A stretch of 64,000 nt of DNA from Thalassia testudinum (taxonomy: Eukaryota; Streptophyta; Magnoliopsida; Alismatales; Hydrocharitaceae), in contig JAZHRO010000073.1 in the NCBI GenBank assembly GCA_037157565.1, positions 14,018,501 through 14,082,500 of the forward strand, given 5' to 3'. The notes below the pieces were generated by a model. That model was not told the DNA's origin. It made no database searches and was given only the letters and a program-made list of their open reading frames with translations. Below, in pieces: positions 10,165 to 22,576 of the stretch; the stretch's first letter is position 1; each line of letters begins with the position of its first letter. A program made the translations under genes and the position numbers.

Positions 10165-10384
10165 GCACCTTCTCTCTCCTCCTCATGACCGCCTCCAGCT
10201 AGTCACGTGTGTGCATTCCTGCGCTCTACGTTATGCGCTTGCGCTCCTGCGAAATCAGACGACGGACGCTCTCGCCAGATGACTTAACTCGCCCTCTCTC
10301 TCTCACACTCACCTGCTAGCGAACACACCCACACTCGTACACATATATACTCGTACACTCACACACTAACCTGTACACACCTAC

Positions 10385-10690
10385 ACATACATACATATTT
10401 ATGTATATAGATACATATATACATATTCATACCTATACAACTATATATAAGTATATATACATACATATATATATATATATTTATACATATATACATACAT
10501 ATATACATATATATCTATACATATATACATATACACATATACATATACATATATTACTATATATATATATATTCATCAATATATATACACGTATATATAT
10601 ATCTATATATATATATAACTACATATATATACCTATATAGTTATAACACTATCTATTTATATACATATAGATATATATATTTACATACAC
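10385..10690 (+). repeat. TA/TACA microsatellite in C 5' LTR
   Basis: About 300 bases of tatatacatata-type repeat. The corresponding 3' LTR tract is longer (about 21415-21770). It gives I/Y/H-only frames that are not genes. Confidence 0.9.
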
Positions 10691-11480
10691 ATCACCTACC
10701 TATATCCATACACCCTTGCGCTAGACACTCCACCACGCATTATATCGCGGGAATATCTGCACCAGTTGCTAATATTCCCTGATACCCATGTAAAGCAAGC
10801 ACCTCCGCACACACTCCCACACATCCGTCCTACACTCTACGCGGCACTTCATCTTGTTGGTTGTGTCTTACTAGACGTGGACCAACTCGGCACTGTGCTA
10901 CATTCCATTTCCACTTCCACCTCCACCCCTATATATATAATATGTACATATCTACATATATAGAGACTGTATTTATTATCTAAAGCTAAGTATTCCTTTC
11001 TCTACAAGCAACCTACCTTGTTTTTATTTCTCTTTTGTTTCCTGCTATTAAAAAGATAAAAAAAAAAGTAAAAGAGAAAAGATAATTCTTGTCTTACAGG
11101 TACTCGGCCTTGCGAATAGTAGGACCAGTTTTTTGGAAACCCTAAGTTGGCTCAAAGCCAAGAACAATTTGGCTCAAAGCCAAGAACTTGATTTTGAGGC
11201 TGTACCTCAAGGACAATATTATCAATACAAAAAAATCTTAAATAGAAAGAAAAAACCAGAAAACATAATAAACGCACGAAAGAGATACGTTTTAGAAAAG
11301 GCATAGAAACTTATTCACCTTTAATTCCTGCCTCCCTGAGATCGACCCTGGGCCTAAAAGTGACCAAGATAAAATTAAGTAGGCCAGGTTAAAAAAAAAT
11401 TTTTCATGAAAGATGGTTAGACTCGATTTTGGTTAACCACTATATTAACACAACCTATTCAAGTTCTACCACCCTTTCTC

Positions 11481-11498
11481 TGGTGTCGTTGCAGGGGA
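11481..11498 (+). other. Primer binding site of element C (degenerate tRNA-Asp)
   Basis: TGGTGTCGTTGCAGGGGA, nine bases after the LTR end. Differences from the E site are mostly C-to-T or G-to-A. Confidence 0.7.
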
Positions 11499-11511
11499 GG
11501 TGCATGTTGAG

Positions 11512-11590
11512 GTAAGTTTCTACTCCATTCCTTTGATTTTCTCTTCTCACACCCTTCTCTTCACGGGTGTTTTTGTTTGTTGGTGTGCAG
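11512..11590 (+). other. Candidate short leader intron, element C
   Basis: GGTAAGT at 11511, a pyrimidine-rich stretch, and 'tggtgtgcag' ending at 11590. Element E has the same arrangement on the minus strand (38024-38103, 80 nt). GT, AG and length are conserved between the two. No transcript evidence is available. Confidence 0.35.
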
Positions 11591-12881
11591 GTAAACCAGT
11601 TGCAAGGAGGAGGCAAGCAGAGGAAGTCAGAGACGTAGGCAGATCCAAGGTGGGAACGAGAACGTAAAGTTGCCGGCGCCGCACTGGAGCTTCGCCCACA
11701 TTGCTAAAAAGGTAGGTCTCTCCCTCTATTAGCAACTTAGGTTAACTTGTCACCTAAATAAATTAAAGAAAAACAAAACCTAAAAACACTTCTTGGGATT
11801 TCTTGGGGAAAGTGGATTAAAAATCACTTGCTTGATTGTTTGCCATCACCCCCACCGCCCTTTGATTTCCCGCCAAACTTCGCATAGCAAAGATCCAAGA
11901 ATCTTGATTCTTGAATCTTTCATCATGTGAAGTGTTCTTTGAGGCAAGATTAAATAGATTGACTGCCATCCCTCCTTGCCTCATTTATCCGCAATTCAGG
12001 ATCACATTTTTTGGTGGGGAGACTTGGAACTGAGTTGATTCCAACCCCACCACGACCTTTCACGTGCCTTAGATTTGATCCCGAATATTTCAACCCCAAC
12101 ACTTTGATTTTCTTTACATTATCTTGTGGTTGAGCCTTGTGTGTGGAACATTATTTTGGTGATTGGGAGCACTTGAATTGAAGTGCTTTGGCTCCCATTC
12201 ACACTAACCTAAAATTGACTTGTGCATCCACACATAGAAATTTCCACCTAGGGAAGCCCATTGCATTTTTAGCATGCATTAACCAACTCACATTGAAGAA
12301 GGGTTTGTTGGGCATAGAAGAACTTGTATTTTCTCAAAACCTGCAGATTGGTTGAATTGGTAACTCAGCAAAATCTTAAAATCCATACTACTTAAGGCTG
12401 AAATTCTAAAAACCATTCACCAACTAAAACTTCAATTCGGGGAGATTTCCCCGTTGCATGGTTGGTTTACACATTTTCTAAAATCAACGCACTTGGGCAT
12501 TACCCGTATACAACGCCCTTCACATTCCTGAAGCACTTGATCCTAAGCCTCTAATTAAAACTGGTAGCAACTTGACCCTTATTAAGGATTGGAGGTCTAA
12601 CTACCTGCATGTAGCAGCTACGTGCTGGTGCGGGTTCCTACGTGCTATCGGGTGTCTAAGACTGGGGCAAATGGCCTTTCAATCTGGCCCGGTGGTTCTG
12701 CGGTGCTTGCATTTGGTTCTGTAGGTTGTGATAGTAGGTAACTTAGATCTTTAGGTCTAAGGGCACATTGTAGAGGTTAGGACTTTGATTGCCATGATTT
12801 GTCATCAAGTGTACCTTTGCGGCGTCATTTCTTTCATCCCCTTTTCGCTTCTTATCTTCCCAATTCTTCTTGCGATAGTGC
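11591..12881 (+). other. Leader of element C up to gag
   Basis: No gene seen. It aligns along its length with E's leader (about 36747-38023, minus strand), including the segment near 12600-12760 (gtagcagctacgtgctgg … tctggcccggtgg). Confidence 0.6.
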
Positions 12882-15012
12882 ATGTTTGGGAGGAGGTCAC
12901 AAAACCCTGTATTGTTTGAATTGTCTGATAATTCTAGAAGGAAAGAAGCTGAATCGTCATCCTCCTCCACAAACATGGCTGCACGCCCACCCCCAAATCC
13001 CGAGGGAGGAAACCGCCCTCTCAAATCCCATCAGGTGGTGGAGCCATAGACCCCATAACCCGCCTCCAAGCCCAAATGGAAATGTATAATGAATAGATTG
13101 AAGCCATTAGGGAAACCTTGGAGGAAATGCAGAACCCTCCCAAATGGGAGGAGCCTAGGTTTCTTAGCTCTTATAAAAATCCCACTGCTACAGAGACCAT
13201 AGGACAAATCGAGGTCCTCGTGGACGGGGACGATTTTGAATTGAATCCCAATATAATTGGCCTGATTAACTTTCACTTCCATGATCTTGCAAGTGAAGAT
13301 CCTTTTCTCCATTTGGAAGACCTAACCCGATTGGCTGAAACCGTTAAACCAAGAAACATTGGGTTATCAATTATCCTCATGAAAATGTTCCCATTTTCAT
13401 TGTGGGATAAAGCATCGCAATGGTTATGCACCCTTAGGAGAACCATCCATTCTTGGGAAGAGATGCGAACAACATTTCTCAAGAAATTCTTTCCAATTGG
13501 GCGAACCAATGCACTTCGCCATGCTAAAACTTCCTTTACGCAACAAAATGGCAAACAATTTCATGAGGCTTGGGAGAGGTATAATGACCTCCTCCGGAAG
13601 TGTCTGCATCACGGTCTGCCTAAGTGGCATATAGTCCAGATTTTCTATTGTGGGCTAAATGAGACTTTGAAGCAGATTGTAGATGCTTCTTGCAGAGGGA
13701 ATTTCATGAATAAAGACGAGAATGGAGCATTCGAATTATTTGAAAACATGAGCGAAAACTTAGTGAACAATGCCTCCATTGTCGCCTTTAATCGTACTAG
13801 CCTACCCCGTAATGTTCACGAAGTTGACACGGGACCCACCCATTCATCCACAGATCTTAGCCTTATCGCACAAAAATTGGATGAAGTCTTCGTCATGCAC
13901 AAGAAGCTGGACGAGCTTCTGGCTAATCCCGCCTGTTCTATGGCAAACACCCTCACCTCACCACTTCGTCACAATCCTAATCCTTCCAACGCCAGGCTTA
14001 TCCCCAAAAATCCCGTGAGATCTTCCTTACCGAGCGTCGCACCGAGCGATTCGGTAAGTCATGTGGATCTGGCTTCTGAAAGCCAGTATTTTGACACGGC
14101 GGACCAAGCCTCTATGTGCTCGGATGCATATTTACATGTGGACTCATCTTCTGGCTTAGAAGACGCTTACGCCCTGGGGAACAACTCGTTTTCTGCCACT
14201 TATAACCCAGGGTGGCGAAATCATCCGAACTTCACATGGTCCAGCAACCCGCAGTGCCAAAACCCCGCAGGTGGGCCAATGCGACCGTCCGCACCCGTCA
14301 TCCCAGGGGCCCAATCTAATCTTGGGGCGAATCCGCCATCGGGTCCTTGCATACCGTAAATAGAACACGCATTAAGTCCTCTTGATAAACTGATGTGAAT
14401 GATGATGGAAATGTCTAAGCGCCATGAAGAGAACATGACCTCTCTTCAGCACCCAATGGCGCAACAGAATGCTGAGATTAGTCAACTACGTATGGTGACT
14501 CAATCTCAGGGCACTCTTCCAGCCCAACCTGTTCCCAACCCGCAAAATTTAGTACCGGTGGTCCTTAACCATAGGTACGACCTTCTCAGGGGCAGTTTCA
14601 TCAGATTCTGTAGGCTTCGAGCATTCCCTTGGGATTCCAGGCTAATCCTGCAATAGCACCTCATCCTTATATCCCTATTGTGAACCCTCCTCCACCATTT
14701 AATCCCACTGGACCCACGACGTCTAATGCGATTACTACGAGGAGCGGTAAGCAAACTGTCGATCTGCCTCGACCTGATCCTGGCCCATCTTCGTCATCTC
14801 TCTCTCATTTGAGATGTGCACCGCATTCTCGTGGGGTCGATACACCTAAACTAGTGCCAGAATCAGTCCCATTCCCTAAGGCTCTACTGAGGGAGCCAAA
14901 AGGCAAGAAAAAGGATACGCAGGCCTTTGATAACCTGTGTAATTTATTCAAGGATTTTGAAATCAAGGTACCCCTGTTAGAGGCTATCGACCATATACCT
15001 ACTATCGCCTGA
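12882..15012 (+). pseudogene. gag: gag of element C (broken)
   Basis: Structural capsid protein of the retrotransposon particle. The start is taken at the ATG in 'catgtttgggaggagg' (12882) because E begins at the equivalent codon (36746, minus strand). One extra base near 13015 shifts into the long 413-codon frame 13118-14359. That frame contains the retrotransposon gag core: FELNPNIIGLINFHFHDLASEDP, then LKKFFPIGRTNALRHAKTSF and FHEAWERYNDLLRKC…HHGLPKWH. This is the Athila-type pattern. After the TAA at 14357-14359, coding sequence continues in other frames (14399-14656, 14629-15012). No CCHC knuckle is visible. The protein is not expected to be made intact. Confidence 0.88.
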
Positions 15013-16040
15013 TTTTTCAAAGACTACACTACACCTAGGAGACAGTCAAAGAAAACAAAGAATCCGGTGGTTCTCTTGCCCCATGCGAGTTGTGCTATAC
15101 TGTCAAATCTACCACCAAAGCAGAAAGATCTGGGCACACCGCTTATTTCTTGTAGCATCCAAGGCTGCAATTTTAACCGTGCTCTGCTTGATCTAGGATC
15201 TTCCATCAATCTTATACCAACCATCATGCTCGAGAAATTTGCCTTAGGAAATCTGAAACCTACCCCTGTCACGTTACAGTTGGCAGATCATTCTATCAAA
15301 ATACCAAAGGGTGTGGTGGAAGACATGGTGGTTAGGGTCAATAGTCTCTATTTTCCTGTTGACTTTTCTTTTGGATAAGGAAGTTCCTAGCTCACTTTCT
15401 GATTGTCCGATCATCCTTGGTCGACCTTTCTTGGCCATAGCCCGCGCCTATATCGACTGCGAGTCGGGCTGTATTGAGATTGCCGTTGGATCTGAGAAGC
15501 TCAAGCTTAACATCTTCAAGGCAGCCAAGAACTTTGATTGCGATTGCATCAAGGATGACACGTTTGACGGGGACATGGCCGTCAGCGCGTGTATCAGACT
15601 AATAGGGACCTATTCTGACTGTTGTGGATTGCCATTAAACACAAACGATTGCCTGAACGACACGTATTGTGACGTTCCCTCATCCCTCCCTTTTCTCGTA
15701 CCTTCTCCTGACCAAACTTCTGATGAGGTTTTTTTCGTTTCCCATACCTCGTGGTCTGAGTCATATTCGGGCTACTCACTGTCGGTCCACACTCTTGAAG
15801 ACCGGATTGCCCTTTCTTTCCTTCCAAATTTGGCAGAATTGCAACTCCACACTGGGACCTTGAGCCCACATAGTTCTCACTGGGGCTATCCCTTTTTGGA
15901 TCCATCAATCCAAGATGCCCCTCTTCTTAGCCAATCTGAGGGCCAACATCTTCCTCCTGCCTTGTTTTCTTCTGATCTGCTTGGGACACTCTCGTCCCAA
16001 AAAATGCCAGATCTTTCACCATCCTCTCCCGAGCTAAAAA
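15013..16040 (+). pseudogene. pol: Protease and protease-RT linker of element C (broken)
   Basis: Aspartic protease part of the pol polyprotein. The active-site segment is DLGSSINLIP at about 15190, in place of the usual D-S/T-G. The domain ends with IILGRPFLA near 15410-15430, the conserved C-terminal motif. A frameshift near 15370 separates the two parts (frames 15067-15378 and 15311-16132). Between protease and RT lies a linker of about 150 residues, rich in S, P, D and C. It is shared with E and longer than D's linker. I cannot assign it a function. Confidence 0.8.
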
Positions 16041-17190
16041 AGCTTCCTAACACGCTTAAGTATGTCTTCTTGGGACCCAATGAAATGCTCCCTGTAATCA
16101 TTAGTTCAAAATTGACCAGGGAGCAAGAGTGAAAACTAACAAAGGTCCTTATAGAACGTAAGGCAGCCATTGGATGGTCCTTATCAGACTTAACTGGCGT
16201 TATCCCCTCCTACTGCACTCACCGTATATATATGGAGGAGGAGGCTCGACCTTCCCATGAGATGCAGCGACGTCTCAACCCTAACATGCGGGAGGTCGTT
16301 AAAAAGGAAATTATTAAGTGGCTGGATGTAGGTATAATCTACCCAATCTGCGGTAACCCCTGGGTGAGCCCGATTCACGTCGTGCCCAAAAAGGCGGGAC
16401 TCACCATCCGTGTCAATGACAGGGGCGAATCCATCCCTACACGCACTCCTACATCTTGGAGAGTGTGTAGATTATAGGAAACTCAATGCTGCAACTAAGA
16501 AAGATCACTTTCCACTGCCTTTTATTGACCAAATCCTGGAGCGGTTAGCGGGAAATAAATTTTTCTGTTTCCTGGATGGATTCTCTAGATATAACCAGGT
16601 GGCAATTGACCCCCAGGACCAAGAGAAAATCACCTTTACCTACCCCTTCGGCACCTTCGCATTTAGAAGGATGCCTTTGAGACTTTATAATGCGCTAGCA
16701 ACTTTCCAGAGATGTATGCTGCCAATATTCCATGACATGGTGGGTGGCTTTCTTGAGGTCTTCATGGATGACTTTTTGGTCTTTGGACCCTCTTTTGATG
16801 ATTGTCTTGCCAACCTGATCCTTATCCTTCAGTGATGTAATGATGTGAACCTCGTGCTTTCCTGGGAAAAAAGTCATTTTGTGGTACACGAGGGAATTGT
16901 TCTCAGGCATATCATCTCCGATAGGGGTATCGAGGTTGACAAAGCTAAGCTTGATGTAATTACTGATTTACCTGTGCCTAGCTCTGTCAAACAAATCCGC
17001 TCCTTCTTGGGACACGTCGGTTTCTATAGGAGATTCATAAAAGACTTCTCCAAGATTTCTAGACCTTTAACTCATCTCCTATTGACCGATTGCCCTTTGA
17101 TATGGGCCCCGATTGCATACGAGCATTCACACAACTGCGTCATGCTGTCACCAAGGCCCCTGTTCTCCAGCCACCGGATTGGTCCCTCGA
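16041..17190 (+). pseudogene. pol: Reverse transcriptase of element C (broken)
   Basis: RNA-dependent DNA polymerase domain. It opens with LKYVFLGPNE, then the template-grip region IKWLDVGIIYPICGNPWVSP, the LNAATKKDHFPLPFIDQ segment, and the catalytic FMDDF at 16761-16772. LGHVGFYRRFIKDFSKI marks the connection to RNase H. Stops or shifts fall near 16130, 16477, 16835 and 17225. Order and motif spacing match Ty3/gypsy RT, and sequence flavour matches Athila. Confidence 0.88.
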
Positions 17191-17560
17191 CTTTGAACTC
17201 ATGTGTGACGCTTCCAACCTTGTAGTAGGAGCCATCTTGGGATAAAGATGCAATAAACACCCCTTCGTGGTGTACTACGCCAGTAACACTTTGGATGAGG
17301 CCCAGCGTAATTATACAACCATTGAGAAAGAACTACTGGCAGTCGTCTTTGGGCTGGAGAAATTTCACTCTTACCTTCTGGGCTCACATGTTATTGTATT
17401 CACTAACCACGCGGCCATTCGCCATCTCATGCACAAGAAGGATGCCAAGCCTAGACTGATTCGTTGGATCCTTCTGCTCCAAGAATTTGACATTGAGATC
17501 CGCGATAAGGCCGGAGCCTAGAATGTTGTAGCTGATCATCTCTCGAGACTGGACCCTGAC
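17191..17560 (+). pseudogene. pol: RNase H of element C (broken)
   Basis: Degrades RNA in the RNA:DNA hybrid. MCDASN near 17200 carries the first catalytic Asp. [26 protein letters not shown] at 17270-17350 carries the catalytic Glu region. [20 protein letters not shown] closes the domain, followed after a TAG by the ADHLSRL tether to integrase. There is an in-frame stop at about 17243-17245. Confidence 0.85.
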
Positions 17561-18925
17561 CACATTGGACTTACCTTGCCGATCAATGAGGTTTTTCTCG
17601 ATGAGCACCTATTGGCAATTAATGTGGCAAGTGGATCTTGGTATGCCGACATTGCCAATTACCTTGCTTCTAGTTCCCTTCCACGTGGCTGGCTTGAAAA
17701 CCAGTGTGATCATCTCATTGCAGAAGCAAAGTATTATTTCTAGGATAATCCACTACTTTTTCGAATAGGTGCTGACCAGATCATCCATCGCTGTATTCCT
17801 GACAGTGAATTCCCTAGTGTGCTATCCTTCTGCCACGATCAGGCCTGCGGAGGCCATTTCTCTGGGAGGAAAACTGCAACCAAGGTGTTGCAGTGCGGTT
17901 TCTTTTGGCCCTCCCTTCACCAGGATGCATGCAATTATGCCAAACATTGCACTAGGTGCCAGTCGTTAGGGTCAATGTCACGTCGTGACATGATGCCCTT
18001 GCAACCCATCCTAGCTGCTGAAATCTTCGACATTTGGGGAATTGATTTCATGGGTCCCTTTCCTCCTTCCAACGGCTTCGAATACATCCTCGTGGCTGTT
18101 GATTATATTTCGAAATGGATCGAGGCTATTCCCACGCACCATGCTGACCATGTCATATCCACTCGATTTGTCAAAGACCACATTTTTGCACGCTTTGGGA
18201 TCCCTCGAGCCATTATCTCGGATGGAGGAAGCCATTTTACCCATGCTTCTTTTTGGGAACTTCTGAGGAAATATGGAGTCCACCAACGTATCGCATCTCC
18301 GTATCATCCTCAGACAAATGGGCAGGCTGAGGTGTCGAACCAACAAATCAAGCAAATTTTCCAGAAAATGGTTCGGCCTGACCGTAAGGATTGGCCCGAC
18401 AAGCTGATCGATGCAGTTTGGGCATATCGGACCACCTTCAAAGCTCCCCTAGGTATGTCCCCTTATAAAATCATTTACGAGAAGTCTTGTCACTTGCCCG
18501 TAGGGCTGGAGCACGGCTCTTATTGGGTGGTTCACCAATGTAACCTCAACCCAGACCTGTGTGGTCGAGAAAGGAAACTCCAACTCCAAGAGTTGGAAGA
18601 GCTCCATCGCGAAGCCTACGATTCTGCCTTAACTTTCAAGCAATGCACTATGGCTTTTCACGACAGCTGAATTCGGCGGAAGCAATTTGAACCATCTCAG
18701 CAAGTTTGGCTTTACAATGCCCGGCTCAAATTCTTTCCTGGGAAATTGAAGTCCAAATGGACTGGTCCCTTCTTGGTCTTGAGACCATTTCCCAACGGGG
18801 CCGTTGAAATAGAAGATCCCAAATCTGGGCATAACTTTACGATCAATGGGCAACATTTAAAACCTTATCTTACTCATGAACCTGCTCCCGTTGGAGAAAC
18901 TGTTGCCCTACTGGAGGGTAACTAA
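17561..18925 (+). pseudogene. pol: Integrase and pol C terminus of element C (broken)
   Basis: Inserts the cDNA into host DNA. The N-terminal HHCC zinc finger (HDQACGGHF … CTRC) lies at about 17830-17965. The DDE core shows GIDFMGPFP (first Asp), IISDGGSHF (second Asp) and PYHPQTNGQAE (Glu), all inside the open frame 17819-18670. Downstream, AYRTTFKAPLGMSPYKIIY and CHLPVGLEH are the Athila-type post-core motifs. A TGA at 18668 interrupts the tail, which otherwise runs to TAA 18923-18925. I see no chromodomain and no env-like frame after it. Confidence 0.88.
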
Positions 18926-18966
18926 TTTCGTGCCTCATTCTAACTCCAGCTGGGGACGTTAAATTC

Positions 18967-18992
18967 AGCGCTCGTTGGGAGGCACCCCAGCA
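18967..18992 (+). other. Post-pol hairpin motif, element C
   Basis: agcgctcgttgggaggcacc, then ccagc. The stem GTTGGG with CCCC(A) encloses AGGCA. It lies about 40 bases after the pol stop, and the same motif is in A, D and E. Confidence 0.65.
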
Positions 18993-19140
18993 ACACTCCT
19001 CCACTGTCACGTACACTTCACTTCACCACCCATCATCCACCCACCCTACCACCCTGCTATATATCTTGCACCTCAGCTCTCGTTCCTCGATCTTTGGACC
19101 TTCCTCTACCCTGCATGCATATGAGAACATAGCATCATTT

Positions 19141-19153
19141 GGCATGGGGGGGT
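19141..19153 (+). other. Internal polypurine tract (PPT1), element C
   Basis: ggcatgggggggt, about 1.1 kb before the 3' LTR. Confidence 0.65.
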
Positions 19154-20221
19154 GGATAGGCATCTAGAGGATCTGGGCATTATATGGTATCATGCAGCTT
19201 CCATCCATCTATAAATATTTACATAGCAAAAAAAAAAAAAAAGGGTGTTTAGTAATGATTTGAACGCTGAAACAAAAAATACAATAAGTGTTTATGGATA
19301 TTCAGCCACTGCTTTGAAGACTTTCTAGGCCATAGAAGCTTGATTCGCTTAGGCTTGGCTTAATTCACCTGAGCATTGACAAGATAGATCAGAATCTCTC
19401 CTAACTAAGGACGTATTCTTGTACCTGAGACATCAGTACAGGATCTGTTGGTTTGCTTCTACTCAAGAGGCTAAGTAATCTTGGTTCACACTACACATCA
19501 AGAAAGACCAGGTGAACATAAGATCCAACCCTAGTGTTCATTATGGAAGGTGGAGTCCTTACCTATGCACGTAGGTAGACTTTTTATCCCAGCCTTTAGT
19601 CTTGTGTCTAGGAGAAACTCTTTCCACCAAAAAGGAACTCTCCCACCAAAAAAGTGTGCTTCTCCAAATAAAGTTGTAAGAGATATGCTAACATTTGTTT
19701 CAAAAAAAAAAAAAATCTGTGCAAATAAGTTAGTATATCTCGCAAATGTCTGTAAATTCTTCCTAAAAAGTTTTTTAGGGCAAGTTACAAATACCCTATT
19801 TCTACCATATATTCTTTGAGCCACAAATGTAATAAAATGGGAGTTGAGTTTTCCATCATCTTTCTAAGGGTCAATCCGAAGACACGAGCTGAAACTGGGA
19901 CCAACCTGCACTTAATGATTTGTGAAACCCTGGGCTTGAGTCTTAATGTTCATCTGGTTAGTCTTGATCCTTCACTATGCACAAACCATAATCTCTTGAG
20001 CTCTCGAGTATGGCAAAAACCTTCTGTGTCTAAAAATCATACTTAAGGTTTAAATACCAAGAGTCCAGGTTAGTCGAGAGATGGTCTATGTCATATAAGA
20101 CTTAAAGTACTGGTAGTCTTCTCTATAATTGGTTCTCACAATATCCAACAAATAAACACACCCATGTCGCCTCAGAAGAAAATCTTTAGCTTGAGATAAT
20201 TTCTAAATACAATACAAAATG
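19154..20221 (+). other. 3' module of element C
   Basis: Non-coding. It is similar to E's module (29485-30550, minus strand), including 'tctttccaccaaaaaggaac' and 'gggaccaacctg' segments. It differs from the A/B/D module. Confidence 0.6.
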
Positions 20222-20258
20222 TTTTGCTAGGGACTAGCAAAAGATAGGCATGGCGGTA
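20222..20258 (+). other. Hairpin plus PPT2, element C
   Basis: A perfect 9-bp stem, TTTTGCTAG / CTAGCAAAA with loop GGA (20222-20242), then aggcatggcggta directly before the LTR start at 20259. The tract has one G-to-C change. Confidence 0.8.
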
Positions 20259-21618
20259 TGATTGCACAACAAAAATACACCAGTAATTATGCCATCTTGT
20301 GTTATTTCCTAGCACTACCATTGCATCTTATATAGCTATAGTTGCATTTGTAAATAAACACATGCATGCATTGAGGATAATGCGAATAATTGGCCATCTA
20401 ATTAACATCCTCATCAAGGGCTGCATTACAAATTCACCATTCTCATTTTTTTATTTTGACTTTGAAATTCTTCTCCCTCGCACAGCTCAGGGCATGGGGA
20501 ATGCACCTCTTCACGCCACTCCTCTGCCAGCAGCATGGCAAGAGGTCCTCTAGCAGCAGCATGGGATGGCGTTCTTCTTCCTCTTTAAAATCGTTGGCCC
20601 TCTCCCTCATGCGGGCAGACCCGGAGACACCACACTTCCACCCTCCCCTACGCACCACTCACACCACTCTCTACCGGGCACTCGTTTCCCCTCTCCCACT
20701 CCATATACAGCACCTCCTCTCACCAGTTGAGAAGAGGAACGCTGAGTGTAGGAGAAGCTCACAGTAGTTCAGGACCCCACTGTGAGCTCCACCATCGCCC
20801 AGCTCCACTGTGAGCAGGTGGCCATGGTGGGTTCTTGTCTTATTTCCCTTTTTATTTCTTCGTGTTTGGCTTTCTATTCTCTATTTGGTTATCGTTTGCA
20901 GGTTACTCTCCGTCGCCATTAGAGTAGCAGAGCTCCAAGCTTTGAAGCACGTGCACAGCTACAGTGTGCACTCCACTAGCTCCGCGCACCTCAGGCGCCT
21001 GTTTCGCGTGCTTTGCACATGCCAGCCGGTCGCCCTCACCCCTCTCCACGTGCCCTATCGCAAACCCCCGCCCGTGGTCCAGTCGGTTTCCTCGCGAATC
21101 AGCCGGTCACTTTTTTGCCCTTGCACTGTAGCTATGACCTCATGCGGCTATAGTGCGGTGGCTGGTTTGTTTCTCACTTATTCGGTCACCGCACCTTCTC
21201 TTTCCTCCTCGCGACTGCCTCCAGCCAGTCACTCACGCGCGTTCCTGCGCTCTGTGTTACGCGCCCGCACTCCTGTGAAATTAGATGACGGACGCTCCCG
21301 CCAGACGACTTAACTCGCCCTCTCTCTCTCACACTCACCCGCCAGTGAACACACCCACACTCGTACACATACACACTCGTACACTCACACACTAACTTGT
21401 ACACACCTGCACATACATACACATATATATATATACATATATACATATTCATACCTATACAACTATATATAGGTATATATACATACATATATATATATTT
21501 ATACATATATACATATATACATATATATCTATATATATATATACATATATATATATATACACATATACATATACATATACATATATTACTATATATATAT
21601 ATATCTATATAGTTATAA

Positions 21619-21655
<37 letters not shown>

Positions 21656-22571
21656 TAAATATATATATACACGTACATATATCTCTATATATATATAACT
21701 ACATATATATACCTATATAGTCATAACCCTATCTATATATATACATATATATATATATATTTACATACACATCACCTACCTGTATCCATACGCCCTTGCA
21801 CTAGACACTGCACAGTGCATTATATCATGGGAATATCTGCACCAGTTGCTGATATTCCCCGATACCTGCATAAAGCAAGCGCCTCCACACACACTCCCAC
21901 ACATCCGTCCTACACTCTATGTGGCACTTCGTCATGTTGGTTGCGTCTTACTAGACGTAGACCAACTCGGCATTGTGCTACACTCCATTCCACTTCCACC
22001 TCCACCCCTATATATAATATGTACATATCTATGTATATAGAGACTGTATTTATTATCTAAAGCTAAGTATTCCTTTCTCTACAAGCAACCTACCTTGTTT
22101 TTATTTCTTTTTTGGTTCCTGCTATTAAAAAGATAAAAAAAAGTATAAGAGAAAAGATAATTTTTGTCTTGCAGGTACTCGGCCTTGTGAATAGTAGGAC
22201 TAGTTTTTTTGAAACCCTAAGTTAGCTCAAAGCCAAGAACAATTTGGCTCAAAGCCAAGAACTTGATTTTGAGGGTGTACCTCAAGGATAATATTATCAA
22301 CACAAAAAGATCTTAAATGGAAAAAAAACCAAAAAACATAATAAATGCATGGAAGAGATAAGTTTTAGGAAAGGTGTAGAAACTTATTCACCTTTAATTC
22401 TCGCCTCCCTGAGATCGACCCTGGGCCTAAAAGTGAGAAAGATAAAATTAAGTGGGCCAGGTTAAAAAAAAATTTTTTTGTGAAAGATGGTTAGACTCGA
22501 TTTAGGTTAACCACTATATTAACTTCAACGATAATTTCACCATATTAACACAACCTATTCGAGTTCTACCA
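20259..22571 (+). repeat. Element C 3' LTR
   Basis: 2,313 bp, TGATTGCA…CTACCA, colinear with 9222-11471. It is longer mainly because of the microsatellite and a short extra segment near 22520-22550. Confidence 0.9.
21415..21770 (+). repeat. TA/TACA microsatellite in C 3' LTR
   Basis: Same position in the LTR as 10385-10690 but with a different repeat number and interruptions. Confidence 0.9.
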
Positions 22572-22576
22572 AGGGT
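22572..22576 (+). repeat. Element C target-site duplication, right copy
   Basis: AGGGT, matching 9217-9221. Confidence 0.85.

Larger units (their letters stand above)
9222..11471 (+). repeat. Element C 5' LTR
   Basis: 2,250 bp, TG…CA. It contains a GC-rich middle with inverted repeats (10100-10127 and 10131-10164), a TA/CA microsatellite (about 10385-10690) and, near 10926, a TATA-rich segment that might be the promoter. The pair at 20259-22571 is similar throughout. Confidence 0.9.
9222..22571 (+). mobile_element. Element C: complete, decayed Athila-like LTR retrotransposon
   Basis: A 13.35 kb element with LTRs 9222-11471 and 20259-22571, PBS at 11481, gag from 12882, pol ending at 18925, two polypurine tracts (19141 and 20246) and an AGGGT duplication. 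The LTRs start TGATTGCA and end CTACCA. Domain order is gag, protease, RT, RNase H, integrase, as expected for Ty3/gypsy. Every domain is recognisable, but frames are broken by stops and shifts. Its closest relative here is E, in opposite orientation. It interrupts B's 5' LTR three bases upstream of B's TATA box. Confidence 0.92.

Noticed and set aside
10401..10640. I/Y/H-only open frames over TA-rich tracts (also near 21397-21656 and 39277)
   Set aside because: Translations of a microsatellite, not genes.
18011..18355. Antisense frames over integrase (and similar frames over gag, protease and RT in C, D and E)
   Set aside because: Shadows of recognised pol sequence on the other strand.
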